Source: Prevotella sp. E9-3
GTDB taxonomy: Bacteria > Bacteroidota > Bacteroidia > Bacteroidales > Bacteroidaceae
DNA length: 64,000 bases
Assembly: GCF_022024015.1 (NCBI RefSeq)
Contig: NZ_CP091786.1
Coordinates: 248,001 to 312,000, forward strand
Direction: 5' to 3'
The notes below the pieces were generated by a model. That model did no database searches. It had not been told where the DNA came from and saw only the letters and a program-made list of their open reading frames with translations. This document shows positions 9,094 through 19,761 of the stretch, piece after piece. Position numbers and translations under genes: made by a program. Each line of letters opens with the position of its first letter. The first letter of the stretch is position 1.

Positions 9094-9127
9094 GCCGAAG
9101 ACTTCCAAAAAGTCTTCGGCTTTTTTT
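9094..9127 (+). terminator. Rho-independent terminator after pnp
   Basis: An 11-bp perfect stem, GCCGAAGACTT (9094-9104) and AAGTCTTCGGC (9110-9120), has a 5-base loop and is followed by seven T. Confidence 0.9.
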
Positions 9128-9128
9128 G

Positions 9129-9190
9129 CTAGTTCCACTAGTTCCACTAGTCTCACTAGTTCTACTAGTTTTCCTAGTCCCACTAGCTCC
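9129..9190 (+). repeat. CTAGTTCCA tandem repeat
   Basis: Eight degenerate copies of CTAGTTCCA / CTAGTCTCA follow the pnp terminator. It is noncoding simple-sequence DNA. The rest of the gap to 9540 is AT-rich and holds no gene that I can support; a promoter box lies at 9428. Confidence 0.7.
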
Positions 9191-9427
9191 ATAATTTATA
9201 TATTATATGTACGCTCGTACATTAAATATTATATTATCTGGTTCAGTCTCTCTTGTTCTCAGTATCTCCCCCAAAACGTTACTTTATCCCTGAAATTGTA
9301 GAGTCCGAAATAGCAGTTTAAGTTTTCTCCTTTCACTAAATATCAAAAATGTGTTCCTTTTACACTTTTTATAAGTGGCGAAATGAAAAATATTTTGAAA
9401 AATGATATGAGTTATTAAATTTTTGAT

Positions 9428-9435
9428 TATATTTG
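9428..9435 (+). promoter_or_regulatory. Putative -7 box before the surface locus
   Basis: TATATTTG fits TAnnTTTG and lies 106 bases before the ATG at 9541, implying a leader of about 100 bases. The -33 element is not clear. Confidence 0.4.
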
Positions 9436-9540
9436 CAACCGAATTAGTGTCTCTTGTACAAACAATAGGGGATTACTATGATACCTGAAATCTATTTTTT
9501 ATTCAATTTTATTTTACTAACTTTACTAAACCTTAAGCTT

Positions 9541-12500
9541 ATGAAAGTTTCAAGACTTCTAGTTTTGAGTGCGCTGTGGATGCTCGGTCTCGGAGCCAGT
9601 GCACAGGACTTTGAGCCGCGTGTAGCTCCTACATCACCCAATCCGGTGATTGACGAGGAAACTTTGGCTCAGATTGACAAGACTCCTCAGGAGTTTGTTG
9701 TCGGTGAGTACTATGTTATTTACAACGTAGGAACTCAGATGTATTTCTCGCAGGGTAACAACTGGGGTACCCGTGCTTCTGTTGATGCAAAGCATCCCTT
9801 GGTAGTGCAGTTCACTCTGCCTAGCGGGAAGTCTCTCGAGGACAATGCTTTGTTGCTGAACGACTACTGCTTGTATAACAAAGCATGGAAGAACGCTTTC
9901 TTTGATTCAGAAACAGCAATCTTCGTTGACCGTGCCAGTCAGGGCAACTACTTCTGGCAGGTGGTTCCAGCAGGAGACAAGACCTACCGTCTGCAGGCTT
10001 CTCCCGCCAACGCCTCTCTGAATCCTACCGCTTATCCCAACAAGTTTGTCGGACGTGATGAGTCTGTAGCTCAGGATCTGGGTAATAACCAGGGTTCACG
10101 CAATGTAAACCTCGAGGCTCTTCCTTTGTCTCCGTTCATTGAGGCTAAGGCTGGCAATCATGTTGACTGGCAGTTCTTTGCTGCTCCTGGCTGGAAGGAA
10201 TATGCAGCCCAGAAGGTGCTCTTCGATAAGTCAGAGGATCTTCGTATTGCCATCGAGAAAGGTATGGATGCAGGTATTGAAGATAACATCCTTACCAACG
10301 CTATTGAGGTATATAACAATCTTGAGAGCACCGTTGAAGAGATGGATGCTCAGATTATGGCTATCATGAAGGCTATCAATGGTGAAGTAGGTGATGGCGC
10401 AACTGCCAATGATCCTGTTGACGTAACCGCCGATTTGCTCGTTAATGCTGACTATGAGAATGGTAACAACGATGGTTGGAAGGGCGATGCTCCCGCTGTT
10501 AACGGCAGCGCTCTGAATGCTGAGTTCTTCAACAAGAACTATACTTACTTCCAGCCTCTGCAGGGTATTCGCAATGGTGTTTACTCTCTGAGCGTTCGTG
10601 GCTATTATCGTGTTGGTTCTACACAGAATTCTTATAATGAGTTCCCCCTGCGTTCTAACCTGAATGCAAAACTGATGGCTCAGACTGCTGCCGGTGAGGT
10701 TCATTTCCCCATTGCAAACATCTTTGCAGGTGCTGCTGAAGAGGATGTTGCCGGTTCTGGTTCTGCAAACATCAACGATGAAATCTTCGTTCCTAATACA
10801 ATGGTTGCCGCTGCTTCTTATTTCGATGAAAGTCTTAATGAGAATGCTGCCAACTATGACAATACTCTGTTCTTCGTTGTTACCGATGGCGTTGCAAACG
10901 TTGGTATGAGAAAGGACAAGACTATTGATAATGACTGGACTCTGTTTGACAACTGGACCCTGAACTACTATGGTAATGAGGCTGACGCTTATCAGCTGAT
11001 GTTCACAAGTACTAAGGAGGCTTACCAACTGCCTGAGGATGGCTATGTAGTAACTCGTGCTTATCTGGAAGCTTTCAACAGTGCTGCTCCTGCCGGCAGT
11101 GATGCAGCTGCATACGTAGCTGCTCTGAAGAATCTGGAATCTGCTTACGATACCCTGACCACCAACGCTACTTTGTGGGTTGAGCTCGACAAGGTGAAGA
11201 GTGATGCCGAGGGGGTTGCTGCTAATGACAAATTGGATCCTGCCTATACTGCTCCTCTTGGTGAGTGGGCTATGAGTGTTATGATGCTGAAAGGCCAGGC
11301 TGCCCTGACCAATGCTGAACTGCGCACTTTGATTGCCACTAAGAAGGCTGAGATTGAAGAAGCACGCAAGCATGTTATTGAGCCAAATACCGACGTTACT
11401 GATATGCTGGTGAACCCCGACTTTGAGCAGGGTGCCGCTGGTTGGTCTGGAAGCCCTGTAATGGGTTCAGGTGGCGGTAATACATGTGCCGAGGCTTACA
11501 ACCGTGCAAACTTTGATATCTATCAGGAAGTAAAGAATGCTCGTAAGGGCTTGTATCGTATTGAGGTTCAGGGCTTCTTCCGCTTAGGCCGTCCTAAGTT
11601 TGAGGGCGCTTCAACCAATTCTTGGGCTATCTGGGAACAGGGAAAACAGGTTGCTCCTGCATTTGTTTACTTGAACGATGTACAGACAGCTCTGCAGTGT
11701 GTCTATAACGAAGGTGTTGCAGAACCTGGGGAAGGCAGCGAGTCTATTTACACTCAGGATAAAATTGACGCTCCTGGTAACGGTATGCAGTATCCTAACA
11801 CAATGGAACAGGCTGCTCAGGCATTCGCTGCCGATATGTACAAGAGCACAGCCTATGGTCTCGTAATCAATGATAATGATCCTCTCCGCATTGGTGTGAA
11901 GGGTAGTCTTGATGCTAGTAGCGCTGGTTTCGATGGTGCAAACTGGGCTATCTGGGATAACTTCCACCTGATCTGGGTTGGTTATGAAGCACAGTATATT
12001 TCACCCGTACTTGAAGAGCAGGCAGCTAAGTTTGAGGCACTTCTTGAAAAGCCTATGGGTAAGACAGCCTTTGAGACTCTTTCAGCTCGTTTGGCCGATT
12101 GTAAGAATGCTTTGAATTCTGGAGATGGTAAGCAGATGTTTGATGCTCTGGGTGAGCTGCTGAAGGTTGACTCTCTCGTAAATGCTTCTATCAGCAAGTT
12201 CGCCACACTGGCAGACGCTTATGCTAAACTGGTTGATGCTATCGGCGCGAACGAAACTACTGCCGGTGAGAATGCTCTTAACGTTGCTAGAGCACTCGCT
12301 TCTGAGATTGAGGGATTCCTTCCTGCACACACTAAGGAGGATGCCGATGTTGATGGCTATATTGTAAAGATTGATGAGGCTATTGCCGCTCTGCGTGTAG
12401 ATGTTAATTCTCTGGATGGCGCCAGCGATGATGATCCTAAGGACGCTACCTCAGCTATCAACAATCCTGACTATGATGATACCAATGACGGTTGGAGTGG

Positions 12501-13263
12501 TACTGCTGCCGCTCGCAATGGCGACTATGGTAATGCTGAGATCTTCAACAAGAACTATGACTACTATCAGGATCTCATTGGTCTGCCCGCAGGTACCTAT
12601 GCTCTGAATGTTCAGGCTTTCTATCGTGCTGGTCTGGCTGAAGAGGATTACAAGACACTTGACAATGAGTACGCCAATAAGGCTTATATTTATGCAAGAG
12701 CTACTGTAGGTACTGATACTACTTACTATGCTAAGCCTGTGACTCGTCTGGCTTCTGAAGCAAGTGATTGGACAGATGAGATTGTTGAGGGTTACACCTT
12801 CTGCGCAACCGACTCTACCAATGCTACAAAGAATGTTGATATTGTTGAGGATAAAGAAGTTGTAACTTGGGAAGGTGTTATGTACAAGTTGGTTGCCAAC
12901 ACTATGGCTACTGCCAGCGATGAGTTCCTCTCTGAGAAGTACATGGACAACGAACTGATTGTGAAACTTCCTGAGAATGGTCGTCTGCGCATTGGTTTGA
13001 TGAAGAAGGGCCTCGTGAATAACGACTGGACTCTCTTCGACAACTGGACACTGACCTACTTCGGTAACGAGAGCTCTAAGCAGGCTGACGCTGTTGACAT
13101 CGATATCGTTGCTGTTGAGAATGTTGCTGCTCAGCCTACAGTTCTCAGAACTGAGATGTTCACTCTCGATGGCCGTCGTGCTAACAGCATCCAGAAGGGC
13201 ATCATGATTGTGAAGACCACCATGAGCAATGGTAACGTTGTAGTGAAGAAAATTCGCAAGTAA
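9541..13263 (+). CDS. Large secreted protein with three related beta-rich modules
   Basis: The protein has 1,240 residues from the ATG at 9541, which is followed by MKVSRLLVLSALWMLGLGAS and AQDFEP, a clean signal peptide; in-frame upstream starts would hide it. Residues of about 50-220 form an N-terminal domain (VVGEYYVIYNVGTQMYFSQG). Three related modules follow at about 295-480, 618-810 and 970-1175. Each opens with NxDYxxGNxxGW or NPDFEQGAAGW, continues with FNKNYxYxQxLxGLPxGxYxLxVxxFYR and ends with NDWTLFDNWTL-like strands. They look like carbohydrate-binding jelly rolls, but that is inference. Helical linkers separate them. The end (FTLDGRRANSIQKGIMIVK) is a surface-type tail. It is followed by the FAS1/SusCD set on the same strand but has its own terminator. 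Confidence 0.75.
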   Translation: MKVSRLLVLSALWMLGLGASAQDFEPRVAPTSPNPVIDEETLAQIDKTPQEFVVGEYYVIYNVGTQMYFSQGNNWGTRASVDAKHPLVVQFTLPSGKSLEDNALLLNDYCLYNKAWKNAFFDSETAIFVDRASQGNYFWQVVPAGDKTYRLQASPANASLNPTAYPNKFVGRDESVAQDLGNNQGSRNVNLEALPLSPFIEAKAGNHVDWQFFAAPGWKEYAAQKVLFDKSEDLRIAIEKGMDAGIEDNILTNAIEVYNNLESTVEEMDAQIMAIMKAINGEVGDGATANDPVDVTADLLVNADYENGNNDGWKGDAPAVNGSALNAEFFNKNYTYFQPLQGIRNGVYSLSVRGYYRVGSTQNSYNEFPLRSNLNAKLMAQTAAGEVHFPIANIFAGAAEEDVAGSGSANINDEIFVPNTMVAAASYFDESLNENAANYDNTLFFVVTDGVANVGMRKDKTIDNDWTLFDNWTLNYYGNEADAYQLMFTSTKEAYQLPEDGYVVTRAYLEAFNSAAPAGSDAAAYVAALKNLESAYDTLTTNATLWVELDKVKSDAEGVAANDKLDPAYTAPLGEWAMSVMMLKGQAALTNAELRTLIATKKAEIEEARKHVIEPNTDVTDMLVNPDFEQGAAGWSGSPVMGSGGGNTCAEAYNRANFDIYQEVKNARKGLYRIEVQGFFRLGRPKFEGASTNSWAIWEQGKQVAPAFVYLNDVQTALQCVYNEGVAEPGEGSESIYTQDKIDAPGNGMQYPNTMEQAAQAFAADMYKSTAYGLVINDNDPLRIGVKGSLDASSAGFDGANWAIWDNFHLIWVGYEAQYISPVLEEQAAKFEALLEKPMGKTAFETLSARLADCKNALNSGDGKQMFDALGELLKVDSLVNASISKFATLADAYAKLVDAIGANETTAGENALNVARALASEIEGFLPAHTKEDADVDGYIVKIDEAIAALRVDVNSLDGASDDDPKDATSAINNPDYDDTNDGWSGTAAARNGDYGNAEIFNKNYDYYQDLIGLPAGTYALNVQAFYRAGLAEEDYKTLDNEYANKAYIYARATVGTDTTYYAKPVTRLASEASDWTDEIVEGYTFCATDSTNATKNVDIVEDKEVVTWEGVMYKLVANTMATASDEFLSEKYMDNELIVKLPENGRLRIGLMKKGLVNNDWTLFDNWTLTYFGNESSKQADAVDIDIVAVENVAAQPTVLRTEMFTLDGRRANSIQKGIMIVKTTMSNGNVVVKKIRK

Positions 13264-13322
13264 ACTTGTAACAACAAAATGATCAGACAATTAGTACTGA
13301 CCAATCTCTGAATAAAGGGACT

Positions 13323-13368
13323 GGAGGCGGACTGAAAAAGACCGTCTCCGGTTCCTTCGTTTTTTTTC
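13323..13368 (+). terminator. Rho-independent terminator after the modular secreted protein
   Basis: GGAGGCGGAC (13323-13332) pairs with GACCGTCTCC (13340-13349) with one mismatch and one wobble; a T-run follows at 13360-13367. Confidence 0.7.
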
Positions 13369-13412
13369 TATAGTTCCTATAGTATTTATAGTTCCTATAG
13401 TATTTATAGTTT
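13368..13412 (+). repeat. CTATAGTTCCTATAGTATTTATAGTT repeat
   Basis: Two copies of a 22-base unit (CTATAGTTCCTATAGTATTT) follow the terminator. It is noncoding and of the same simple style as the repeat at 9129. Confidence 0.65.
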
Positions 13413-13518
13413 CTTGCTGGGCAGTGCCTGGCCACTAAACATGAAAACAATCGGTCGCTTGCGGCCGTCCACATATAAGCAAATAATACTAACAAAAATA
13501 TTAACGAAAATCAAAACT

Positions 13519-16323
13519 ATGAATCGAAAGATGATCTTGATGCAAGGAAGACAGGTGGCCCTGGTTGCCTGTTCGTTGCTGATAGGAACAGCCTGCCTGC
13601 AGTCGTGTAAGGACGATGATGTGGCCCTTACAGGACAGCCATCGTGGTTGGGCGAGTCTATCTATGCACAGCTGCAAAAGGAAGGCAACTACACCACGTT
13701 GCTGAAGTTGATCGATGACGTTGACGACAACAAGGAAGTGTTGAGCACTACCGGTTCGAAGACTCTCTTCGCTGCCAGCGATGAGGCCTTTAATAACTGG
13801 TTTGCTGACAACAATTGGAAAGTGTCCGACTACAGTCAGCTGTCACCTGTGCAGAAAAAAGTGTTGCTGAACAACTCGATGCTCGACAACGCCTATCTGT
13901 TGGAACTGATGTCGAATGTGAAAGCTACCGCCGACGAAGGAAAGCCTCAGGCTGGTTTGGCAATGCGTCGTCCCAGTTCAGCCAGTATTTACGACTCTGT
14001 TGCTGTGCTGACTCCAGAGGATATGCCTACTTCGGCTTATTGGGACGAGGTGCGCACGAAGAATAAGCCCATCTACATTTTCAAGGACAACACCCCAGCT
14101 CCGCTTATTCACTTCCTGCCCGCTTTCATGCAGCGCAATGGTATTACTGCCGAAGACCTGAAGTATTTGACAAATGGTCGTGGAAAGAGCACCAACGAGG
14201 CATGGATTAATGGTGCACAGATCATTAATTCGGATCAGCCAGACCGTCAGGGTATCGACTATGATATTACCTGTAAGAACGGTTACATCCATAAGGTGGA
14301 CCGCGTGATTGAGGCTTCACCTAATATGGCCGAGATTATTCACCTGCATGCAAAAGATGCAAAGAATTCCACAGGTAAGTGGGCCAGGATTATTGACCGT
14401 TTCTCAGCTCCCTACGACAAGACCGCTTCGCAGACTATGGACAATAACGAGACCCAGCTGAAGAAGTGGCAGCGCCTGTATAACCGTGCCGACAATGACA
14501 CCGTATATACTTGGCGTTATCTGAGTTCGCAGTTAGAGACATCGGGTAGCTCCAAGAAGAGAAATGCTACCCCTCCCAACAGCGAGAAAGAGGCTGAGGC
14601 ACAGCTGCGCTTCGATCCGGGATGGAACAGCTATATCTACACCAATACTGCAGGCCAGGACTTGTACTATGATGCCGGTGCCATGCTGGTACCTACTGAC
14701 GAGGCATTGGAATATTGGTGGAACAATGAAGGTTCTGACCTGAAAGAGGAGTATAAGGAGATTGACAGTATTCCTTTGAAGACCATTTCGAAACTGGTGA
14801 ATGTGAACATGCTCTCTAACTTCATCGAGACCGTTCCCACCAAGTTCAGTAATATTCTTGATGATGCCAAGGAAGAACTGGGCGTGAAGAAGGAAAATAT
14901 CGTAGCCTCTTATATGGGCTGTAACGGCGTTGTATATGTAGTCGATAAGATGTTCACTCCTGCCGAGTTCGCTTCAGTAGCCTATCCCGCTACTGCCCAC
15001 CCCTCGACCATGAGTATTATCTATTGGGCTATCGAGCAGTTGAACTTCCTGCCATATCTGTTGGCAATGGATCAGACTTACTCGCTGATCCTTCCTTCCA
15101 ACGACGCCATGTTGCTCTATGCCGACCCCATCTATTATAATACCAAGAGTCCCTCGTGCATTTCTTTCTATTGGGATCCTTCCAAGAGTGAGGACGAGCG
15201 TGTGCGTGGCAATCGTCACAACATGACTATTGATGAGAATGGTAACATCGTACCAGGTTCAGTGTCAAAGACCGACCTTGACCAGAGTATCGTCAAGAAC
15301 CGTCTGAAGGATCTGGTGGACCAGCTGATCGTCTTGGGTGATATCACCGATGGACGTGAGTACTATAAGACCAAGGGCGGAAGCTATGTACGTGTGACCC
15401 ACGAAGGTGGCAAACTGAAGGTGCAGGGCGCTTTCCAGATAGATCATAATGGTGGCTTCGTTGTGAATCCCAGCGACAGCAAACAGGTCGTGCCCAAGCG
15501 CAATGGTAAGTCAGTTCTTATCAGTGACGGTATTCCCCTTACTGGCGAGAACTCAGTATATAACATCCTTTATAACAATTCCGACCAGTGTCAGGAATTC
15601 CTTGATTTGATGAATGGCGGTGATGCTTCACACAAGCTGCTCATTCAGTCTGATGGTACTGGTAACGATCGTCGCACACCTGCCGGTGGTAATGCCAACT
15701 ATAACGTGCGCCTGTTCAATAACTATAACTATACCGTCTATGTACCGCAGAACGACAAGATTCGTCAGCTCATCAATGACGGTTATCTGCCTACATGGGC
15801 CGACTACAACTCTATCAGTGCTACTTCTCAAGAATGGAAAGATGCAGCCTCTAAGGGTAGCAGCGGTATGACCGCCAAACAGTTGGCCGACAGCGCTAAG
15901 ACTATTCTGCAGGATATCATCCTCGACTTTGTACGCTATCACATTCAGGATAATGCCCTGGCTATCGGTTCAGTTCTTAAACCGACCGAACAGGAGTATG
16001 AGTCCATGCAGCGTGACGTAGAGACCGACCGTTTCTATGGTTTGCGTACTGTTTCTACTCCCACTTCTCTCACCATCACCGATGCCCGTTACGGTCGCGA
16101 TGAAAATGGCAAGCTGAAGGGAGAAACCTGTAACGTAGTTACCTCAAACGGTATCTATAATAAACTCTGCCGTGAGTACTGGTTCAAGGGAGTTGCCGCC
16201 ACAGGTACACTCTACTTCGTGTCGAGTGCTGTGGTTCACCAGATTGATGGTGTACTGTTGGCCAAGCCATTGAAGAAATGGAAGGACATCCTGGAAGAAC
16301 TGAAACAATTACCTGAAGAATAA
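13519..16323 (+). CDS. FAS1 (fasciclin) domain lipoprotein
   Basis: The protein has 934 residues from the ATG at 13519, chosen because a lipoprotein signal follows (VALVACSLLIGTACLQSCKD). FAS1 features include KTLFAASDEAFNNWF (about 90), LLNNSMLDNAYLLELM, NGYIHKVDRVIEASPNM, and later YSLILPSNDAMLLYADPIYY and GNYNYTVYVPQNDKIRQLIN, so three or more FAS1 copies are likely. FAS1 domains mediate adhesion or protein contacts. The gene stops 12 bases before the next SusC gene, so both are surely cotranscribed. In Bacteroidales FAS1 lipoproteins are recurrent partners of SusCD pairs, presumably as surface components of the uptake complex; no ligand can be named. Confidence 0.85.
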   Translation: MNRKMILMQGRQVALVACSLLIGTACLQSCKDDDVALTGQPSWLGESIYAQLQKEGNYTTLLKLIDDVDDNKEVLSTTGSKTLFAASDEAFNNWFADNNWKVSDYSQLSPVQKKVLLNNSMLDNAYLLELMSNVKATADEGKPQAGLAMRRPSSASIYDSVAVLTPEDMPTSAYWDEVRTKNKPIYIFKDNTPAPLIHFLPAFMQRNGITAEDLKYLTNGRGKSTNEAWINGAQIINSDQPDRQGIDYDITCKNGYIHKVDRVIEASPNMAEIIHLHAKDAKNSTGKWARIIDRFSAPYDKTASQTMDNNETQLKKWQRLYNRADNDTVYTWRYLSSQLETSGSSKKRNATPPNSEKEAEAQLRFDPGWNSYIYTNTAGQDLYYDAGAMLVPTDEALEYWWNNEGSDLKEEYKEIDSIPLKTISKLVNVNMLSNFIETVPTKFSNILDDAKEELGVKKENIVASYMGCNGVVYVVDKMFTPAEFASVAYPATAHPSTMSIIYWAIEQLNFLPYLLAMDQTYSLILPSNDAMLLYADPIYYNTKSPSCISFYWDPSKSEDERVRGNRHNMTIDENGNIVPGSVSKTDLDQSIVKNRLKDLVDQLIVLGDITDGREYYKTKGGSYVRVTHEGGKLKVQGAFQIDHNGGFVVNPSDSKQVVPKRNGKSVLISDGIPLTGENSVYNILYNNSDQCQEFLDLMNGGDASHKLLIQSDGTGNDRRTPAGGNANYNVRLFNNYNYTVYVPQNDKIRQLINDGYLPTWADYNSISATSQEWKDAASKGSSGMTAKQLADSAKTILQDIILDFVRYHIQDNALAIGSVLKPTEQEYESMQRDVETDRFYGLRTVSTPTSLTITDARYGRDENGKLKGETCNVVTSNGIYNKLCREYWFKGVAATGTLYFVSSAVVHQIDGVLLAKPLKKWKDILEELKQLPEE

Positions 16324-16335
16324 TTTACTGAAAGT

Positions 16336-19300
16336 ATGAGAAAGCTTAAAGCCATAATCATGACGCTGGCACTGCTTGCTTCGGTAGCTGCTGGTGCACA
16401 GACGATAACCACCGTACATGGTACGCTGAGCGACGATATGGGTCCGCTGATGGGTGCCACGGTGTGCGAAATTGATGCTACAGGCCGTATCATTGAGTCG
16501 GCTATCACCGACTTCGATGGTAACTTCAATATGAAGATCAAGAACCAGAAAGATAAGATTCGCTTCAGCTATGTGGGTCTGAAGACTATTACGCTGCCCA
16601 TCAATAAGACCACCTATAATATTAAGATGGAGTCGGCCACCCAGCTGAAGGAAGTGGTGATCAAATCAAAGAAGCGTGCACAGGGCAACGGCCTGCCTAT
16701 CCCTGAACGTGAAATCTCGTATGCCTCACAGACTATCTCGATGAAAGAGTTTGAAGGTCTGGGCATTACCTCTGTCGATGAAGCCCTGCAGGGCCGTATC
16801 GCAGGTTTGGATATTATTGGTAACTCTGGTGACCTGGGTTCCGGTTCAACCATGCGTCTGCGTGGTGTATCGTCACTCTCTTCACTGACCGATGCCAACC
16901 CGCTGATTGTTATCGATGGAAACATCCGTGAAGTAAACCTCGACAACTTTGATATGGCATCGGCCAATAATGAGAAGTTTGCCGAACTCTTGAACATCAA
17001 CCCAGAGGATATCGCTTCTATCACGGTGAAGAAAGATGCTGCTGCTACAGCTATCTACGGTTCTCAGGGTGGTAACGGTGTTATCGAGCTGACCACCAAG
17101 CGTGGTGTGCGCGGTAAACCAAAACTCACCTACTCACTGAAACTCACCGGTACCTACCAGCCAAAGGGCTATGACCTGTTGAGCGGTGACGACTACACCA
17201 TGCTGCTGAAAGAGAGCTACTTCAATCCTCAGCAGAGTAGTGAAGCTGCCAACATCCCTGAGTTGATGTACGATCCTAACTTCTCTGAGTATCAGCAGTA
17301 CAACAACAATACCGACTGGCGTGATGCCGTTACACAGTGGGGTCTGCGTCAGAACCACTACGTCAGTATCTCGGGTGGTGGTGAGAAAGCCTCTTTCCGT
17401 ATTGGTGGCGGTTTCGACCATGAGACCGGTACCATGATTGAGCAGAAACTGAACCGTTTCTCCACCCGTGTTGCTTTGGACTATAATGTCAGTGAGCGTA
17501 TCCGTGTGAGCACCAACTTCTCGCTCACTTATACTAAGAACGATATGAATAGTGACGGTCTGCTCGATCTGGCCCTGCGTAAGATGCCTAACATGAGTAT
17601 CTACGAACAGGATCCTGTAACCGGTGCCGACACCGACCGTTACTATACTATGCTGCAGTCGGGTAGTGCTGTGTTCAACGAGTCAAAGGCTAATGCCAAA
17701 GACAACCAGAAGGGATATGTGAACCCCGTGGCTTCCGCCCATCTGGCCAAGAACCAGCGCCGCACCTACGATATGTCGCCTGAGCTGATTATTAACTATC
17801 ACCTGCTGGGTACCGACGAGGAACACCTGCAGTTGAACTGGCGTGGTTCTGTCTATATGAACGTGTTCAACCAGTATGACGATTCCTTCTATCCTCAGGA
17901 ACTGCGCAGCGTGAGCTGGCAGGATGGTGTGAACACCAGCTATTCTGGTTCGTCTAAGAGCGTGTCTATCAACACCAAACAGACCTTGACCCTTATTCCT
18001 GCCTTTGCCAATCCCGACCATAAGGCTATGGTGATGGGCCGCTTTGAGCTGACATCAGGTTCCAGCAACGGACAGTCGGCCAGCGGTAGCGGTCTGCCTT
18101 CAGGTGGTATTCAGAGTCCCGATGCAGGCGGTATTATCACCGGACTGTCATCATGGTTCAATGAGTGGCGCTCCATGTACTACACCGTTTCTGCTCACTA
18201 TGCCTATAAGGAACGCTATGTAGCCGATTTCACCGTACGTGCCGACGGTACCACCAAGTTCGGCCCGAACAACCGCTGGGGCTATTTCCCCTCAGTTTCT
18301 CTGAAATGGATTATCAGTGACGAGCCTTGGATGGCTTTCACCAAGCCTTTCCTCTCTATGTTTGCCATTCGTCCCAGCTGGGGTCGTGTAGGTAACCAGC
18401 CTCGTTCCGACTACCTTTATACTTCTAAATATGTTACTACGAGCAGCTATCTGAATCAGACAGCCATGGCTCCCGATAATATCCGACTCACCGACTTGCG
18501 TTGGCAGATCGTGTCATCCTATAACGCTGGTATCGACCTGTCGTTCTTCGAAGGTGAGCGTCTGCGTCTGACTTTGGAGGCCTACCGTTCTACCACCACC
18601 GATATGTTGATGGAGAAATACCGCATTCCTTCAAGCACAGGTTTCGCAACATTGCCTTACCGCAACTCTGGTAAGATGCGCAACATGGGTTGGGAGTTCC
18701 ATATCAGCACCAGCGGACTTATCAAGGCCGGTAAGTTAGGTTTCGATATGAATGCCAACTTCGGTAACAATAAGAACGAAATCCTGGAAATGGATGAGTA
18801 CATCCTGAATGGACTCAACTCAACCTTCTCTTATAAGAATGGTGAGTGGCTGCGCCGCGTTCAGCTGAACAACCCGTTGGGCGCTATCTATGGTTTCCGC
18901 TCACAGGGCGTTTACCAATATACTTATGACTATGTGGGCAATAAGCTGCGTGAGTTCAATACCGAAGCAGAGTATCGCAATTGGGTAGAGAATGTGTTCC
19001 TCGCTTCAGGCAAGACTGCTCCTATCGTTGTCAATGCCCAAGGCAAACCCGTCTATGGCTCTGATGGTAAGCCTCTTCGTATGATGTACAACTACACCAA
19101 CGACGGTACTGGTAAGAACTACGAGTTCAATGGTGGTGATGCCATCTATGAGGACGTGAACAGCGATGGTCAGATCAATGCCCTTGATATTGTTTATCTG
19201 GGTTCTTCACTGCCTAAGCTGACCGGTGGTTTCGGTTTCACCTTCACTTATGGCGACTGGCGTCTGAACACCCAGTTCACCTATCGATTCGGCAACAAGA

Positions 19301-19707
19301 TTCTGAACTTGGCCCGTCTGCGTGCTGAAGCAATGACCGGTAACGACAACCAGAGCCAGGCTGTGAACTACCGTTGGCGTAAGAACGGTGACGTGACCAC
19401 TATTCCACGTGCTATGTATGGTGCCGAGTCACAGTTCAACACCTTGGTGAGCGACCGCTTTGTGGAGGATGGTTCATACCTTCGTATGGGTTACGCCCAG
19501 TTGTCGTATGCCATCAAGAAGAAATATCTGAAGTGGATTGGTCTGAACCGCATCAATCTCTATGCCAGTGTGAACAACCCGTTTGTCATCACGAAGTACT
19601 CGGGTGTTGACCCCGATATCTCTCAGGGAGGCTACGATCCTGCTATGGACAATGCCCAGACACCACGTTCACGTTCATATACTTTGGGTTTGACGGTTGA
19701 TTTCTAA
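16336..19707 (+). CDS. SusC/RagA-family TonB-dependent outer-membrane transporter
   Basis: The protein has 1,123 residues with signal peptide MRKLKAIIMTLALLASVAAG. A carboxypeptidase-regulatory-like domain (TTVHGTLSDDMGPLMGATVC) is followed by a plug (VDEALQGRIAGLDIIGNSGD, then GSTMRLRGVSSL and KDAAATAIYGSQGGNGVIEL) and a large beta-barrel ending in an aromatic residue (SYTLGLTVDF). SusC proteins form TonB-energised channels closed by a SusD lid and import oligosaccharides or peptides. The partner SusD lies 54 bases downstream. The short gap holds an ATAACGTCATAACG-type repeat. No hydrolase is encoded nearby, so the substrate is unknown. Confidence 0.95.
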   Translation: MRKLKAIIMTLALLASVAAGAQTITTVHGTLSDDMGPLMGATVCEIDATGRIIESAITDFDGNFNMKIKNQKDKIRFSYVGLKTITLPINKTTYNIKMESATQLKEVVIKSKKRAQGNGLPIPEREISYASQTISMKEFEGLGITSVDEALQGRIAGLDIIGNSGDLGSGSTMRLRGVSSLSSLTDANPLIVIDGNIREVNLDNFDMASANNEKFAELLNINPEDIASITVKKDAAATAIYGSQGGNGVIELTTKRGVRGKPKLTYSLKLTGTYQPKGYDLLSGDDYTMLLKESYFNPQQSSEAANIPELMYDPNFSEYQQYNNNTDWRDAVTQWGLRQNHYVSISGGGEKASFRIGGGFDHETGTMIEQKLNRFSTRVALDYNVSERIRVSTNFSLTYTKNDMNSDGLLDLALRKMPNMSIYEQDPVTGADTDRYYTMLQSGSAVFNESKANAKDNQKGYVNPVASAHLAKNQRRTYDMSPELIINYHLLGTDEEHLQLNWRGSVYMNVFNQYDDSFYPQELRSVSWQDGVNTSYSGSSKSVSINTKQTLTLIPAFANPDHKAMVMGRFELTSGSSNGQSASGSGLPSGGIQSPDAGGIITGLSSWFNEWRSMYYTVSAHYAYKERYVADFTVRADGTTKFGPNNRWGYFPSVSLKWIISDEPWMAFTKPFLSMFAIRPSWGRVGNQPRSDYLYTSKYVTTSSYLNQTAMAPDNIRLTDLRWQIVSSYNAGIDLSFFEGERLRLTLEAYRSTTTDMLMEKYRIPSSTGFATLPYRNSGKMRNMGWEFHISTSGLIKAGKLGFDMNANFGNNKNEILEMDEYILNGLNSTFSYKNGEWLRRVQLNNPLGAIYGFRSQGVYQYTYDYVGNKLREFNTEAEYRNWVENVFLASGKTAPIVVNAQGKPVYGSDGKPLRMMYNYTNDGTGKNYEFNGGDAIYEDVNSDGQINALDIVYLGSSLPKLTGGFGFTFTYGDWRLNTQFTYRFGNKILNLARLRAEAMTGNDNQSQAVNYRWRKNGDVTTIPRAMYGAESQFNTLVSDRFVEDGSYLRMGYAQLSYAIKKKYLKWIGLNRINLYASVNNPFVITKYSGVDPDISQGGYDPAMDNAQTPRSRSYTLGLTVDF

Positions 19708-19761
19708 AACGTCATAACGTATCAATGAAATAACGTCATAACGAAATAACAACGAGAAATT

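Noticed and set aside
10231..11373. A 380-codon open frame antisense to the triple-module secreted protein
   Set aside because: The plus-strand protein has a signal peptide, repeated modules and a tail; the antisense product is Ile/Ser-rich with no recognisable feature.
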